In this document: piece by piece, positions 33,628 to 42,871 of the stretch
Layout of the letters: each line of letters begins with the position of its first letter
How positions within the stretch are numbered: the stretch's first letter is position 1
Assembly: GCA_028688905.1 (NCBI GenBank)
Contig: JAQTXH010000002.1
Span: forward strand, 269,061-333,060
DNA from: Acidiphilium sp.
GTDB lineage: Bacteria > Pseudomonadota > Alphaproteobacteria > Acetobacterales > Acetobacteraceae
Direction: 5' to 3'
DNA: 64,000 bases
The notes under the pieces: generated by a model
What the model was told of the DNA's origin: nothing
The model's input: the letters and a program-made list of their open reading frames with translations, nothing else
Database searches by the model: none
Translations under genes and position numbers: made by a program

Positions 33628-34356
33628 ATGGAAAAATCACATATGGAAAAATCACATATCGGATTTGGATTGGGTATCCGGCTGGCTGCTTGGCGAACGG
33701 CATGGACACCCAGGGGGCGGCGACTCAAAATTTCTGGTACGGCGTTTCTGGTCGGAGGATTTTGTATCGGGGTTGGCGTGTTGCCGCTTGGTGCGTGTTC
33801 GGATCAGGATACGGCTTCGCTGCCGCCACCCGTGCAGCCCGGGGAGGCGTTGCCCTATCGAATCGGTCCGTCCGACACATTGAGTGTGTTTGTCTATGGT
33901 GCGCCGGACTTAAGTGTTCATGGCATTCCGGTCCGCCCGGATGGCCGGATTGCGATCCCGCTGGTACCCTCGATTGTCGCGGCAGGTAAGACCCCGCGTG
34001 AACTGGGGAAGGATATCGCCCATAAACTTTTGAAATTCGTGCGCGACCCGAACGTGACGGTGATCGTCGATAGTTTCCATGGCATGATGGGTTCGGAAAT
34101 CCGTGTCATTGGTGGCGGGGCGAAGCCGGTCGCGGTTCCCTATGTCGACCATATCACCTTGCTCGACGTGATGACTGAAATTGGCGGTCTTCCGAAATTT
34201 GCGGCCGCGAACGATGCCTATGTTATCCGCAGGTCGGCGAAGGGCGACGTCAAGATACCGGTTCGGCTGGGCGCATTGGTCAACCGGGGCGATCTGTCGC
34301 AGGATATTTTCCTGATGCCGGGCGATGTCCTGGTCATTCCGCAAACGATGTTCTGA
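33628..34356 (+). CDS. Polysaccharide export outer-membrane protein (Wza-like, XrtA-associated)
   Basis: A 242-residue lipoprotein with a long N-terminus and lipobox LPLGACS (about 51-57), followed by a poly-saccharide export (PES) domain: LPYRIGPSDTLSVFVYG, VRPDGRIAIPLV, LLKFVRDPNVTVIV, and a SLBB-like beta part ending MPGDVLVIPQ. It should form the outer-membrane exit for the polysaccharide. The first codons are a perfect 15-bp tandem duplication, giving MEKSHMEKSH, so two ATGs (33628, 33643) are usable. GAGAG lies six bases before the first. The next gene begins nine bases after the stop. Confidence 0.9.
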   Translation: MEKSHMEKSHIGFGLGIRLAAWRTAWTPRGRRLKISGTAFLVGGFCIGVGVLPLGACSDQDTASLPPPVQPGEALPYRIGPSDTLSVFVYGAPDLSVHGIPVRPDGRIAIPLVPSIVAAGKTPRELGKDIAHKLLKFVRDPNVTVIVDSFHGMMGSEIRVIGGGAKPVAVPYVDHITLLDVMTEIGGLPKFAAANDAYVIRRSAKGDVKIPVRLGALVNRGDLSQDIFLMPGDVLVIPQTMF

Positions 34357-34365
34357 GGTAGACCG

Positions 34366-35865
34366 ATGGACGACGTTATTGCACTTGGCTTGCGGTTTGC
34401 TGGCGGCGCATGGCGTAAACGCTGGCTCGGCATAACTTTGGCGTGGCTGATCTGTCTGATCGGGTGGGCCGGGGTGATGGTGTTGCCGCCGAAATACGAA
34501 TCCAGCGCCCAGCTTTATGTCGCGGCCGATCCGGTGCTGACGCCATTGCTGGAAGGGATCGCCATCAATGGAAACACGCGTGAGGAATTCAGCCTTTTGC
34601 AGCGCACTCTATTGAGTGACCCCAACCTTGGCACGCTTCTGGATAAGACCGGCCTCGGGCTGAACGCGGAGGGACCCGGCGCGCGGGAGGCAATGATCCG
34701 CGGATTGCGCAGCCAGATTCAAATTGTACCGCAGACCGACAATTTATTCACGATCAGCTACCAAAGTCCGGACCCTAAAAAGGCATACGAGGTTGTCCAA
34801 GGGTTGGTTAATATTTACGTCGAGCGGGCTTCGGTCCGCAATCAGGGTGATATCGATAACGCGAGGAGCTTTCTGGATTCGCAGATCACGTATTTCCATA
34901 CTCAACTGAAGCAGCTTGAGCAGCGGCGCGCGTCGTTCCAGGCCAAATATCTGCAACTGCTGCCCGGCGTCGACGGGGTGTCGGCATACGAACAGGAGCA
35001 GACCAAGGTTCGCCAGTTGAACGGTACATTGCAGGATGCGATTGCCGAACGGGAGCTTATCGAGAAACAATTGGCGACCACCACGCCGCTGTTGACCGGG
35101 GCGGCAGCGTTATCGAGCGGATCTGGTGGTGCGGCGCTCGCCACCGCCGAAGGACGCGAGGCCGAACTTAAGCAGCAATACACCGACGCCTATCCTGGGG
35201 TCGTTGCCGCGGAACGTAAGGTCGAGGCGCTGAAGAAAATGTCCCGTGGCGGTTCATCAGGTGGGGGGGCGATGCCAGCGATTGCCAACCCGGTTTATGA
35301 ACAGCTACGGTTGCAATTATTGAAAATCGACACGACGTTGTTTTCGTTGCGTCGCCAGATCAAGGCGTCGACGGCGGAGCGGGATCGGTTGGCGGCGCTG
35401 GCGCGGTCGCAACCCGGGATTGCGGCGCGATACATCAATCTCGACCGGAACTATACAGTGTTGCAGACGGAGTATCATAATCTGATCGAGCGCCGCGAAG
35501 CGATGCGGATCGGGGCGGCGGCCAATGTCGATGCCAATCGGATTCAGCTACAGGTTGTTAATCCGCCGCAAGTACCGCGTCTACCAATCGCACCGAACCG
35601 GCCACTTCTGCTCGTTGCCGTGTTATTCCTTGGTGTGGGTGCCGGTGTCGCGGTTGCAGCGCTGCTGGCGGAACTTGAAGGGCGCTACGAGACACTGGAT
35701 GATCTCAAGAAACTTGGTCTGCCGGTTATCGGCGGCATATCCGATGTCCGCAGGCGCGCCGGCAACCTCGGCCCCGCCCTGCGGGTGGCGGCGGCCATGG
35801 CGTTGTTGTTCGTTATTTTTGGCGGATTCATGGTCGGAAGCGTGATTATGCAGAGGTTTGCATGA
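34366..35865 (+). CDS. XrtA-associated polysaccharide chain-length determinant (Wzz/GumC-like)
   Basis: A 499-residue inner-membrane protein controlling chain length and bridging to the exporter. Membrane segments are at about 20-38 (WLGITLAWLICLIGWAGVMV) and 475-495. Between them lies a Wzz domain (PPKYESSAQLYVAADPVLTP) and long coiled coils (about 165-200, 285-345). It ends with the PNRPLLL segment before the second membrane region, as in family members. It overlaps the tyrosine-kinase gene by ATGA, the usual Wzz-Wzc pairing. Confidence 0.92.
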   Translation: MDDVIALGLRFAGGAWRKRWLGITLAWLICLIGWAGVMVLPPKYESSAQLYVAADPVLTPLLEGIAINGNTREEFSLLQRTLLSDPNLGTLLDKTGLGLNAEGPGAREAMIRGLRSQIQIVPQTDNLFTISYQSPDPKKAYEVVQGLVNIYVERASVRNQGDIDNARSFLDSQITYFHTQLKQLEQRRASFQAKYLQLLPGVDGVSAYEQEQTKVRQLNGTLQDAIAERELIEKQLATTTPLLTGAAALSSGSGGAALATAEGREAELKQQYTDAYPGVVAAERKVEALKKMSRGGSSGGGAMPAIANPVYEQLRLQLLKIDTTLFSLRRQIKASTAERDRLAALARSQPGIAARYINLDRNYTVLQTEYHNLIERREAMRIGAAANVDANRIQLQVVNPPQVPRLPIAPNRPLLLVAVLFLGVGAGVAVAALLAELEGRYETLDDLKKLGLPVIGGISDVRRRAGNLGPALRVAAAMALLFVIFGGFMVGSVIMQRFA

Positions 35866-36872
35866 ACAATAAAACGCCCCGTCACCTCGCTGAGCGGGTT
35901 GCCGCCGAGCTTTTGCCGGATGCGATCGCGGGGCTTGATCGGCTGCGAACCAGTTCCGACCGTGGGATGAAATCGGCCCCGGTTCAGCCGATTTCGCTCG
36001 CTGCCGGCGAATTGCCGCAGCAAAGGCGAGAGTCTGATGCGCACGATCCGGACCGGCCGGTGCGGGCGATCGGGGGAATGGCACCAACGACCGATATTTT
36101 GGACGTTTCGCCTCGGTTGGAACCGCGCCGCTCCGCGGGCAGCTTGAATGGCGAGATCATTTCACGTCAAATCATGGAGGATGCTGGCATGGTGGTTGCG
36201 CGCGGCCGTCGTGATCAGGCGGGTGAGGAATTTCGCATCGTACGCCAGCATATTCTGCAATCCCTCGCCGCAGCCGATGGCAATGTTGCTGGTGCGGGGA
36301 CCGTGTGTGGCAATGTGGTTATGGTAACGAGCGCCAGGCATGGTGAAGGCAAGAGCTTTACCGCACTGAATCTGGCCAATATTCTTGCCGAGGGGGGCGA
36401 TCGGCCCGTGGTGCTGATCGACGCCGACATCGGCAGTAATTCTTTGTCGCGACATTTCGGCCTGGAAACGCGGCCTGGATTGCTTGATCTGGCGGTTTCG
36501 CCCCGGCAGTTGGCGCATGCGATGACGATTCCCGCCGAACCCGACAATCTGACGTTCATTCCGATCGGCGGCGGCGCGGACCCGGATGCACGCGGCGATT
36601 TGTCGTCGCGTCAGTCGGTTCGGGCCTTGATCGAACGGCTGGCCAGTCAGTTTCGCGACAGTATTCTGGTCGTCGATAGCCCGGCATGTCTTTCCAATAG
36701 CGATCCGATGGAGCTTGCCGCGATTGTCGGGCAAATCGTGCTGGTGGTGGAGGCGGGGCAGACCCGGCGCAAGGATGTCGAGGGTGCGCTCGACCTGATC
36801 GATGCCTGTCCGAATATCAGCCTGGTGCTCAACCGGATGACCCAGCGCGGGCGTGGTTCTTTTGCACTATGA
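35862..36872 (+). CDS. XrtA-associated tyrosine-kinase-type ATPase (BY-kinase family), no C-terminal Tyr cluster
   Basis: A 336-residue cytoplasmic ATPase, partner of the chain-length protein. A disordered first 100 residues precede the core: SARHGEGKSFTALNLA (Walker A, about 157-172), VVLIDADIG (A' motif), LVVDSPACLSNSDPME (Walker B region). The family normally ends in a Tyr-rich tail that is autophosphorylated; here the end is MTQRGRGSFAL with no tyrosine. Thus either regulation does not rely on tail phosphorylation or the tail was lost. An interspersed repeat begins 53 bp beyond the stop. Confidence 0.88.
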   Translation: MNNKTPRHLAERVAAELLPDAIAGLDRLRTSSDRGMKSAPVQPISLAAGELPQQRRESDAHDPDRPVRAIGGMAPTTDILDVSPRLEPRRSAGSLNGEIISRQIMEDAGMVVARGRRDQAGEEFRIVRQHILQSLAAADGNVAGAGTVCGNVVMVTSARHGEGKSFTALNLANILAEGGDRPVVLIDADIGSNSLSRHFGLETRPGLLDLAVSPRQLAHAMTIPAEPDNLTFIPIGGGADPDARGDLSSRQSVRALIERLASQFRDSILVVDSPACLSNSDPMELAAIVGQIVLVVEAGQTRRKDVEGALDLIDACPNISLVLNRMTQRGRGSFAL

Positions 36873-36924
36873 CCGCATACCGTCATGATCCCTCCGCGCT
36901 ATGAACGCCGCCTGTCGGCACTTT

Positions 36925-37028
36925 AGAGCAATATTGCTTGGGGTTGACGCTTTTGCGGCAACCGAATGCAATGAAATTGCTCGCAAAAATAGAGATAGAG
37001 TCTGCTCGTTTTTAAACGATCAGGCCCT
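36925..37028 (-). repeat. Interspersed repeat, full copy (about 104 bp), inverted relative to 4988-5090
   Basis: Read on the minus strand it begins AGGGCCTGATCG and ends ATATTGCTCT, and matches the copy at 4988-5090 over its length with about a dozen differences. The block GCGAGCAATTTCATTG is identical. The initial hairpin is weakened here by substitutions (AGGGCCTG against CAGACTCT). It interrupts the plus-strand exopolysaccharide operon between the kinase and beta-barrel genes. Confidence 0.85.
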
Positions 37029-37074
37029 GGTATCGTGCGCCGGAATATAAGGTTGCAGCAGAAAAGGTTTGGGG

Positions 37075-38802
37075 ATGCGAACGAGGCAACGGTTGATGGG
37101 GGCGTCATGCATCGCAATGGCAACCGGAGCGATTGTCATTGGGGCGTCAGGGCTGGCCTGGGCCGATGGCGGGATGATGGGCGGGTCAGGCACGATTGCG
37201 TCAGGCGAAGCGACGTCCGGCGCATCTGATCAGGGGGGGGCGGCGAGCAATACACAGGTGCCAAGTGCTGGCGGGTTAAGCGATCTTGGCGGCGCACCAC
37301 CGTTTGGTACCGCGGTCCGGCTCGGTGACGCGGGTGCCATTCTGAATCCGTCCAGCGGCGCGGCCACGGGACTCGGGCAAGCGCCGTTTCTTAACATCGT
37401 TCCCTCGATCGGTGTCTCCGAGCAATTCGTGACTGGGAGTTATGGCGATAACGGCCAGGGCGGACATGAGTTTGTTACTTCTATCAATCCGGCACTCCTT
37501 ATCAACGGTGCCACGCCGCGGGCGAATTTCACGCTGAATTATAATCCAAGCATTCAGTTTTATTCGAATCAGTCGCAGAATAATGGCGTTAATCAGTCAT
37601 TGAACGCGTCGATCGATGCAACGCTCCTGCCGCAGTCGGTCACGGTCGAAGCGCGTGCTTACGCCACTGAGCAAGCGACCTCGGGTGGGTTGCCACCGGG
37701 CGGAACGTCGATTTACAACAACAATAATACGACTCTGACCCAAAGCTATTCAATCACGCCACAATTTAACGATGTGTTTCGGCTTGGTACGCTCGATTTG
37801 CAATACTCGGCACAGTATACGCAGCAATCGGGTAATGCGGCCTTTCTGCCAAATGCTGCAAGCCCGTATTTTCAAACCGGCGACGTCTTCGCACAGACCG
37901 AAGCGGGGAGCTTTACCACCGTGCCGTTTTTCGAGCGGTTCGATGATACCCCCAGCTTTTCAGCAACAGAAGACGTCGGCACTGGCGTGCTCAGCGGAGC
38001 CCATCAATACTTCGTCAAAAATACCCTGCGCTACGCGCTCATGCCGCATGTCGTGCTGTCGGGATCGGGCGGTTATGAGGATATTGCGTATTCGGGCATT
38101 CCGCCGACCTTGATCCGCGATGCGACCTGGAGTGTCGGGGTCCGCGTCAAATTTCCCGAGGACGGTCTGCTCGTGGCGCGATTTCAGCACCTTTATGGTT
38201 TTAATTCGCCCTACGTGAGGTTTGAATATGCGCTCACAGCGCGGACAACCCTTGCGGCTTCATATTCTGAAACGCTATCGACCCAGCAGCAGGGGATTGG
38301 GCTTGGTGTCGCGTCGAGCCGTGTCAACAGTATCGGTCTGCCGATCGGCGGTATCAGCGGGCAACCGGTTTTGCTCGCGAACCAATCGCTCAGCGTGCAA
38401 TCCGGCCTGACCCGGAACAAGCAGCTTTCCGCAGCGCTGACCACGCAATTCACCCGCGATACGGTTTCGCTGTCGTTTCAGGCGTATCAGGATACCTTGG
38501 TCGCGACTGCGCCTGGACTGGTTGGATTTTCCCAGAAGAGCGCCTCGCTCTCGATTTCCGAGTCGCATCAATTGTCACCGCGGACCAATGCGGTGTTCTA
38601 TCTGAATTACGGACGGACGCAGTCGCCCGCGCTCGGGGTCTCGACCACATCGACCTATGGCACCAGTGCGGCGGTTACCTATCGGGTCTCGCCTACGCTT
38701 TATGCCAATGCCCAATATAGTTTGACCAATCAGGCCTATACGGGGTTTGGCAATCAAGGGGTTCAGAATATCTTCACTGTCGGCATTCAGAAAACCTTCT
38801 GA
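37075..38802 (+). CDS. XrtA/PEP-CTERM system-associated outer-membrane beta-barrel protein
   Basis: A 575-residue exported protein: signal peptide ending about residue 32 (GASGLAWADG), a Gly/Ser-rich linker, then repeated amphipathic beta strands to a terminal Phe (VGIQKTF). Typical strand pairs are SVGVRVKFPEDGLLVARFQH and TVSLSFQAYQDTLVATAPG. This fits the outer-membrane protein family regularly found in exosortase A loci between the tyrosine kinase and the ATPase. The role is presumed to be in export or surface retention of the polysaccharide. ATG 37075 is preferred over TTG 37069; AAAAGG lies upstream. Confidence 0.85.
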   Translation: MRTRQRLMGASCIAMATGAIVIGASGLAWADGGMMGGSGTIASGEATSGASDQGGAASNTQVPSAGGLSDLGGAPPFGTAVRLGDAGAILNPSSGAATGLGQAPFLNIVPSIGVSEQFVTGSYGDNGQGGHEFVTSINPALLINGATPRANFTLNYNPSIQFYSNQSQNNGVNQSLNASIDATLLPQSVTVEARAYATEQATSGGLPPGGTSIYNNNNTTLTQSYSITPQFNDVFRLGTLDLQYSAQYTQQSGNAAFLPNAASPYFQTGDVFAQTEAGSFTTVPFFERFDDTPSFSATEDVGTGVLSGAHQYFVKNTLRYALMPHVVLSGSGGYEDIAYSGIPPTLIRDATWSVGVRVKFPEDGLLVARFQHLYGFNSPYVRFEYALTARTTLAASYSETLSTQQQGIGLGVASSRVNSIGLPIGGISGQPVLLANQSLSVQSGLTRNKQLSAALTTQFTRDTVSLSFQAYQDTLVATAPGLVGFSQKSASLSISESHQLSPRTNAVFYLNYGRTQSPALGVSTTSTYGTSAAVTYRVSPTLYANAQYSLTNQAYTGFGNQGVQNIFTVGIQKTF

Positions 38803-38812
38803 AAGGGACACC

Positions 38813-39733
38813 GTGTTTCTCGAACATCTCGGCCTTTTGGACATGCCTTTCCGGCTTACACCGGATGACCGGTATTATTTTGCGAGCAGCGAACATAGCC
38901 GGGCTTTGTCGCATCTGCTGTTTGGTCTGGCCCAGAGCGAGGGTTTCGTGGTCATCACCGGCGAGGTCGGGGCGGGTAAAACGACCCTGGTCGAGCGGTT
39001 GACCGCTCAATTGAACCAGGCCACCTATCGGCTTGCTAGTATTACCACCACGCAGATCAATGCTGAGGATATATTGCGGCTGATCGCGGCGGATTTCGGC
39101 CTGTCGGCAGCGGGTGACAAAGCGAGCCTGTTATTGCGCCTGAAGGAACGCTGGCGGGCGGATCGGGTGCGTGGCCGTCGCGCCTTGATTGTGGTCGATG
39201 AGGCGCAATGCCTGGCACCCGCCACCTTGGAAGAGTTGCGCATGCTGTCGAACATGGCCGAGCGCGGCCAGGCGCTGGTGCAGATTGTGTTGCTTGGTCA
39301 ACCGCAGTTTCGTGATGTCCTTGCCAGTCCTGATCTTGATCAGTTGCGCCAGCGGGTTTTGGCCTCGTATCACCTGGGGCCGCTGACCCGCAATGACACT
39401 GGAGCTTACATTCTGCACCGATTTGCCGCCGCGGGGGGCAAGGCTGAAGGATTTTTTGAGGCCGGAGCGCTTGATGCGATCTATGACGCATCCGGTGGCA
39501 TACCTCGCCGGATCAATCGATTGTGCAGCCGGATTTTGCTCAATGCCGCGCTTGAACACTACCCCGTGATCACCGCCGCGATCGTCGGGCCGATTGCGCG
39601 CGAACTGGAAACCGACCTGGACGGCCGGGCGATCGCTGCCACTTTCGGCGGGAGCGACGATGCCGGGCGTGACCAGGGCGATCAGGTGGTCGATCGGCTG
39701 TTTCAGGTCATCAAGGCAAGGAACGACCCATGA
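38813..39733 (+). CDS. XrtA/PEP-CTERM system-associated AAA ATPase (ExeA/MSHA-like)
   Basis: A 306-residue cytoplasmic ATPase. Start motif FLEHLGLLDMPFRLTPDDRY, Walker A ITGEVGAGKTTLVERL (about 49-64) and Walker B ALIVVDEAQCL (about 124-134) are those of ExeA/GspA-like ATPases found in exosortase A clusters. GTG 38813 is taken as the start, with GAAAGGGA just upstream and ten bases after the beta-barrel gene. Its role is not proven; ATP-driven assembly of the export complex is the usual suggestion. Confidence 0.9.
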   Translation: MFLEHLGLLDMPFRLTPDDRYYFASSEHSRALSHLLFGLAQSEGFVVITGEVGAGKTTLVERLTAQLNQATYRLASITTTQINAEDILRLIAADFGLSAAGDKASLLLRLKERWRADRVRGRRALIVVDEAQCLAPATLEELRMLSNMAERGQALVQIVLLGQPQFRDVLASPDLDQLRQRVLASYHLGPLTRNDTGAYILHRFAAAGGKAEGFFEAGALDAIYDASGGIPRRINRLCSRILLNAALEHYPVITAAIVGPIARELETDLDGRAIAATFGGSDDAGRDQGDQVVDRLFQVIKARNDP

Positions 39734-39743
39734 GCCGGTTACG

Positions 39744-40607
39744 ATGATTGCATCGGCGGTGATCAGCAATGCGCTGACGATCGATGTCGAGGATTATTTC
39801 CAGGTCCAGGCCTACGCGCGCGCCATCGATCGGGCGGATTGGGATACGATACCGCGCCGGGTCGAAGCCAATACCGATCTGATCCTGGCTGCGTTGGCGC
39901 GGCACGAGACCCACGCGACATTTTTTACGCTGGGATGGGTTGCCGAACGGCATCCGGCGTTGATCCGGCGGATTGTGGCGGCTGGTCATGAACTGGCAAG
40001 CCATGGCTATGGTCATCAGCTTGTGAGCGATCTGACGCCGCAGCAGTTCCGCGATGATCTGACGCGCGCCAAGGCGGCTCTTGAAGCGGCAGCGGGCATC
40101 GCGGTGGCCGGATACCGGGCACCGACCTTTTCCATCGGGCCGCGCAACGCCTGGGCATGGGATGTGCTGGCCGAAACGGGGCATCGCTACAGTTCAAGCG
40201 TGTTCCCGGTCCGTCACGATCTGTATGGAGCACCATCGGCACCACGGGTGCCTTATCGGCCCGGTGCCGGTGCCTTGATCGAAATTCCGATGACGACGGT
40301 TAAACTGTTCGGCCGCAATCTGCCGTGTTCGGGGGGTGGTTATTTCCGGTTATTTCCATACGCCGCCTATCGGATGGGGGTGCGGTATGTGAATCGGCGC
40401 GAGATGCGGCCGGCGGTGTTTTATTCGCACCCTTGGGAGTTCGATCCGGGACAACCGCAGGTGCCGGCGGCAAAATGGTCGTCACGGTTTCGCCACCGGG
40501 TCAATCTGGTGCGGATGCCGGCGCGCCTCGATCGCCTGCTTGCCGATTTTGCCTGGGACCGGATGGATCGGGTGTTTGCCGATGTCATCGGGCCGCATAA
40601 CCCATGA
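39744..40607 (+). CDS. XrtA/PEP-CTERM system polysaccharide deacetylase
   Basis: A 287-residue NodB-homology (CE4) protein. Motif 1 is LTIDVEDYFQV with the metal Asp, motif 2 is SHGYGHQLV with the HxxxH metal ligands, and motif 3 is AGYRAPTFSIG. The C-terminal extension PAVFYSHPWEFDPGQP is typical of the exosortase-associated subgroup. It would remove acetyl groups from the polymer. ATG 39744 is ten bases beyond the ATPase stop; ribosome-binding site weak. The stop overlaps the FemAB start (ATGA). Confidence 0.92.
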   Translation: MIASAVISNALTIDVEDYFQVQAYARAIDRADWDTIPRRVEANTDLILAALARHETHATFFTLGWVAERHPALIRRIVAAGHELASHGYGHQLVSDLTPQQFRDDLTRAKAALEAAAGIAVAGYRAPTFSIGPRNAWAWDVLAETGHRYSSSVFPVRHDLYGAPSAPRVPYRPGAGALIEIPMTTVKLFGRNLPCSGGGYFRLFPYAAYRMGVRYVNRREMRPAVFYSHPWEFDPGQPQVPAAKWSSRFRHRVNLVRMPARLDRLLADFAWDRMDRVFADVIGPHNP

Positions 40608-41644
40608 GTCTACACTGCCGCCAACTGGAAGATCGGGATTATGCGGCCTGGGATGCGTTCGTGATGGCACATCCGGAGGGGAGTTTTTTCCATCGGGCGG
40701 CTTGGTGCGGGGTTATTCAATCGGCGTTCGGCCATCGGCCCCATTTCATGCTGGCTGAGCGCGGCGGCGATATTTGCGGCGTGCTGCCGCTGGTGCATAT
40801 CCGCTCACGGTTGTTCGGCCGCAACGCGCTGGTCTCCACACCGTTTTGTGTCTATGGTGGCCCGATCGGGGTTGACGAGGCGGCGGTTGCCGCGCTGAGC
40901 GATGCCGCAACGGCGCTGATGCGTCAGACCGGTGCCCAATCTTGCGAACTGCGGACAATCGACCGTGGTTTGCCGATGCCGGGTTGGCAGTTTGCACCCC
41001 CTTTGTATGATACATTTCGCAAGACTATTCCGCTCGATGAAGACGCGTGCCTGAAATCGATCCCGCGCAAACAACGGGCGGTGGTTCGCAAAGGGGTCGA
41101 GCTTGGGTTGACCAGCACGATCGATCGGGACTGGAAGCGGTTTTTTGGCCTTTATGCCGAGAGTGTGCATAATTTGGGGACGCCGGTGTTCCCATCGCGA
41201 TATTTCCGCCTGCTGCTCGATGCATTTGGCGAGGCGGCCGAGATTCTGACCGTGTTTGATGCCGGCACTCCGTTGTGCGGCGTCCTGTCGTTTCGCCATA
41301 AGAGAGAAATCCTGCCGTATTATGCCGGTGGTGGCACGGCGGCTCGGGGTAAGGGCGGTCATGATTTCATGTATTGGCAGGTGATGCGGCGCGCGATTGC
41401 TTTGGGCCTCGATGGGTTCGATTTCGGTCGCAGCAAGCGCGAGACCGGGCCGCACAAGTTCAAATCCAACTGGGGTTTTTCCCCAACCCCGCTGGGGTAT
41501 CGGTTTTTGCTGCGTCCGGGGGCGGTCATGCCGGATACCAACCCGCTGAGTGAAAAATATCAGCGTAAGATCGAACTCTGGAAGCGATTGCCGTTGCCGG
41601 TCGCCAACGCGCTGGGTCCGTTTATTGTGCGCGGGCTGGGCTGA
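40604..41644 (+). CDS. FemAB family protein, XrtA/PEP-CTERM-associated
   Basis: A 346-residue GNAT-fold protein of the FemAB/acetyltransferase_6 group. Signatures: GSFFHRAAWCGVIQSAFGH, LPLVHIRSRLFGRNALVSTPF, IPRKQRAVVRKGVELGL and the C-terminal GFDFGRSKRETGPHKFKSNW. Members are constant partners of XrtA loci and may transfer an aminoacyl or similar group onto a precursor; the reaction is unproven. It overlaps the deacetylase gene by ATGA and is followed at three bases by the glycosyltransferase. Confidence 0.9.
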   Translation: MSLHCRQLEDRDYAAWDAFVMAHPEGSFFHRAAWCGVIQSAFGHRPHFMLAERGGDICGVLPLVHIRSRLFGRNALVSTPFCVYGGPIGVDEAAVAALSDAATALMRQTGAQSCELRTIDRGLPMPGWQFAPPLYDTFRKTIPLDEDACLKSIPRKQRAVVRKGVELGLTSTIDRDWKRFFGLYAESVHNLGTPVFPSRYFRLLLDAFGEAAEILTVFDAGTPLCGVLSFRHKREILPYYAGGGTAARGKGGHDFMYWQVMRRAIALGLDGFDFGRSKRETGPHKFKSNWGFSPTPLGYRFLLRPGAVMPDTNPLSEKYQRKIELWKRLPLPVANALGPFIVRGLG

Positions 41645-41647
41645 ACG

Positions 41648-42871
41648 ATGCGTGATTTGCTATATTTGTGCCACCGGATTCCTTACCCGCCGGACAAGGG
41701 CGACAAGATCCGCGCCTATCACATGATCGAGCATCTGCGCGCGCGGTTTCGGGTCCATCTCGGTTGTTTCATCGATGATCCGGCGGATGCGGTGCATATT
41801 CCGGCCCTGCGGGCGCGAGTTGCCAGCCTGGGTTGCATCCGCCTCGATCCGTGGCACGCCAGGCTGCGCGCCTTGCTCCGTTGCCGCCCCGGCGCGCCAT
41901 TGGTGACCGGGTATTTCAATGACGATCGGCTGGCCGCCTGGGTGCGCAAAACCGTGCAGGACCATGATATTACTCAGGTCATTGCCTACTCCGCCGCAAT
42001 GGCACCCTACGCGGAGATCGCCGGCATCCCATCGCGTATTCTCGACATGGTCGATATCGATTCGGAAAAATTCGCCGCCTATGGCCGCACATCGGCTTGG
42101 CCGAAGCGCATCGTCTGGGCGCGGGAGGGACGCACGCTGTTGGCATTCGAGCGCGCGGCGGTGCCTCGGTTTGACCGAACCCTGTTTGTCTCGCAGGCTG
42201 AGCGGGATCGTTTTTCCACCCTTGCGCCGGAGTCGACCAGCCGGACGATGGCGATCGGCAACGGCGTCGATCTGGCATATTTCGCGCCATCCGCTGGGTT
42301 CGCACGGCCATTTCCTTCGGGTCGGCCGGTCATTTTGTTCACCGGCGCGATGGATTATCGGCCGAATATCGAGGCGGTTCTGTGGTTTGCAACGACCGTA
42401 ATGCCGCAATTGCAGGCGCAAAACCCTTTGTTCGTCATTGTCGGTTCCAACCCGGCACCTGCGGTGCGCGCGCTGGAGCGGGCAGGCGCGGTACAGGTCA
42501 CCGGGCGCGTGCCCGATACGCGACCCTATCTCGCCCATGCCGATCTGGTGGTCGCACCGCTGCTGCTCGGTCGCGGCGTGCAGAACAAGGTGTTGGAAGC
42601 CATGGCCATGGCACGGCCGGTGCTGGCCTCGCCTGCCGCTTTCACGGGTATTATTGCTGAGGCGGGGCGCGATTTACTGGTCGCCGAGGCGGCGGCGGAT
42701 TGGGCGCGGCTGAGTGCGACAGTGCTGGCAGGGTGTCACCCAACCATGGGTGAGGCGGCCCGCACTGCGGTGCTACGCCACCATTCCTGGGCGCAAACCC
42801 TGGCACCGCTCGATGCGCTGCTGGGTCTGGCCCCCGAACCGTTACACCACGCTGAACAGGTGTCTGCATGA
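41648..42871 (+). CDS. XrtA/PEP-CTERM-associated sugar transferase (GT4-type)
   Basis: A 407-residue GT-B glycosyltransferase. The opening LLYLCHRIPYPPDKGDKIRAYH, the ILDMVDIDSEKFAAY segment and VLFTGAMDYRPNIEAV-like core are characteristic of the exosortase A-associated sugar transferase family. A donor site follows (GRGVQNKVLEAMAMARPVLAS). Lipid-linked repeat units are the probable acceptor. Its stop overlaps the xrtA start (ATGA). Confidence 0.92.
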   Translation: MRDLLYLCHRIPYPPDKGDKIRAYHMIEHLRARFRVHLGCFIDDPADAVHIPALRARVASLGCIRLDPWHARLRALLRCRPGAPLVTGYFNDDRLAAWVRKTVQDHDITQVIAYSAAMAPYAEIAGIPSRILDMVDIDSEKFAAYGRTSAWPKRIVWAREGRTLLAFERAAVPRFDRTLFVSQAERDRFSTLAPESTSRTMAIGNGVDLAYFAPSAGFARPFPSGRPVILFTGAMDYRPNIEAVLWFATTVMPQLQAQNPLFVIVGSNPAPAVRALERAGAVQVTGRVPDTRPYLAHADLVVAPLLLGRGVQNKVLEAMAMARPVLASPAAFTGIIAEAGRDLLVAEAAADWARLSATVLAGCHPTMGEAARTAVLRHHSWAQTLAPLDALLGLAPEPLHHAEQVSA

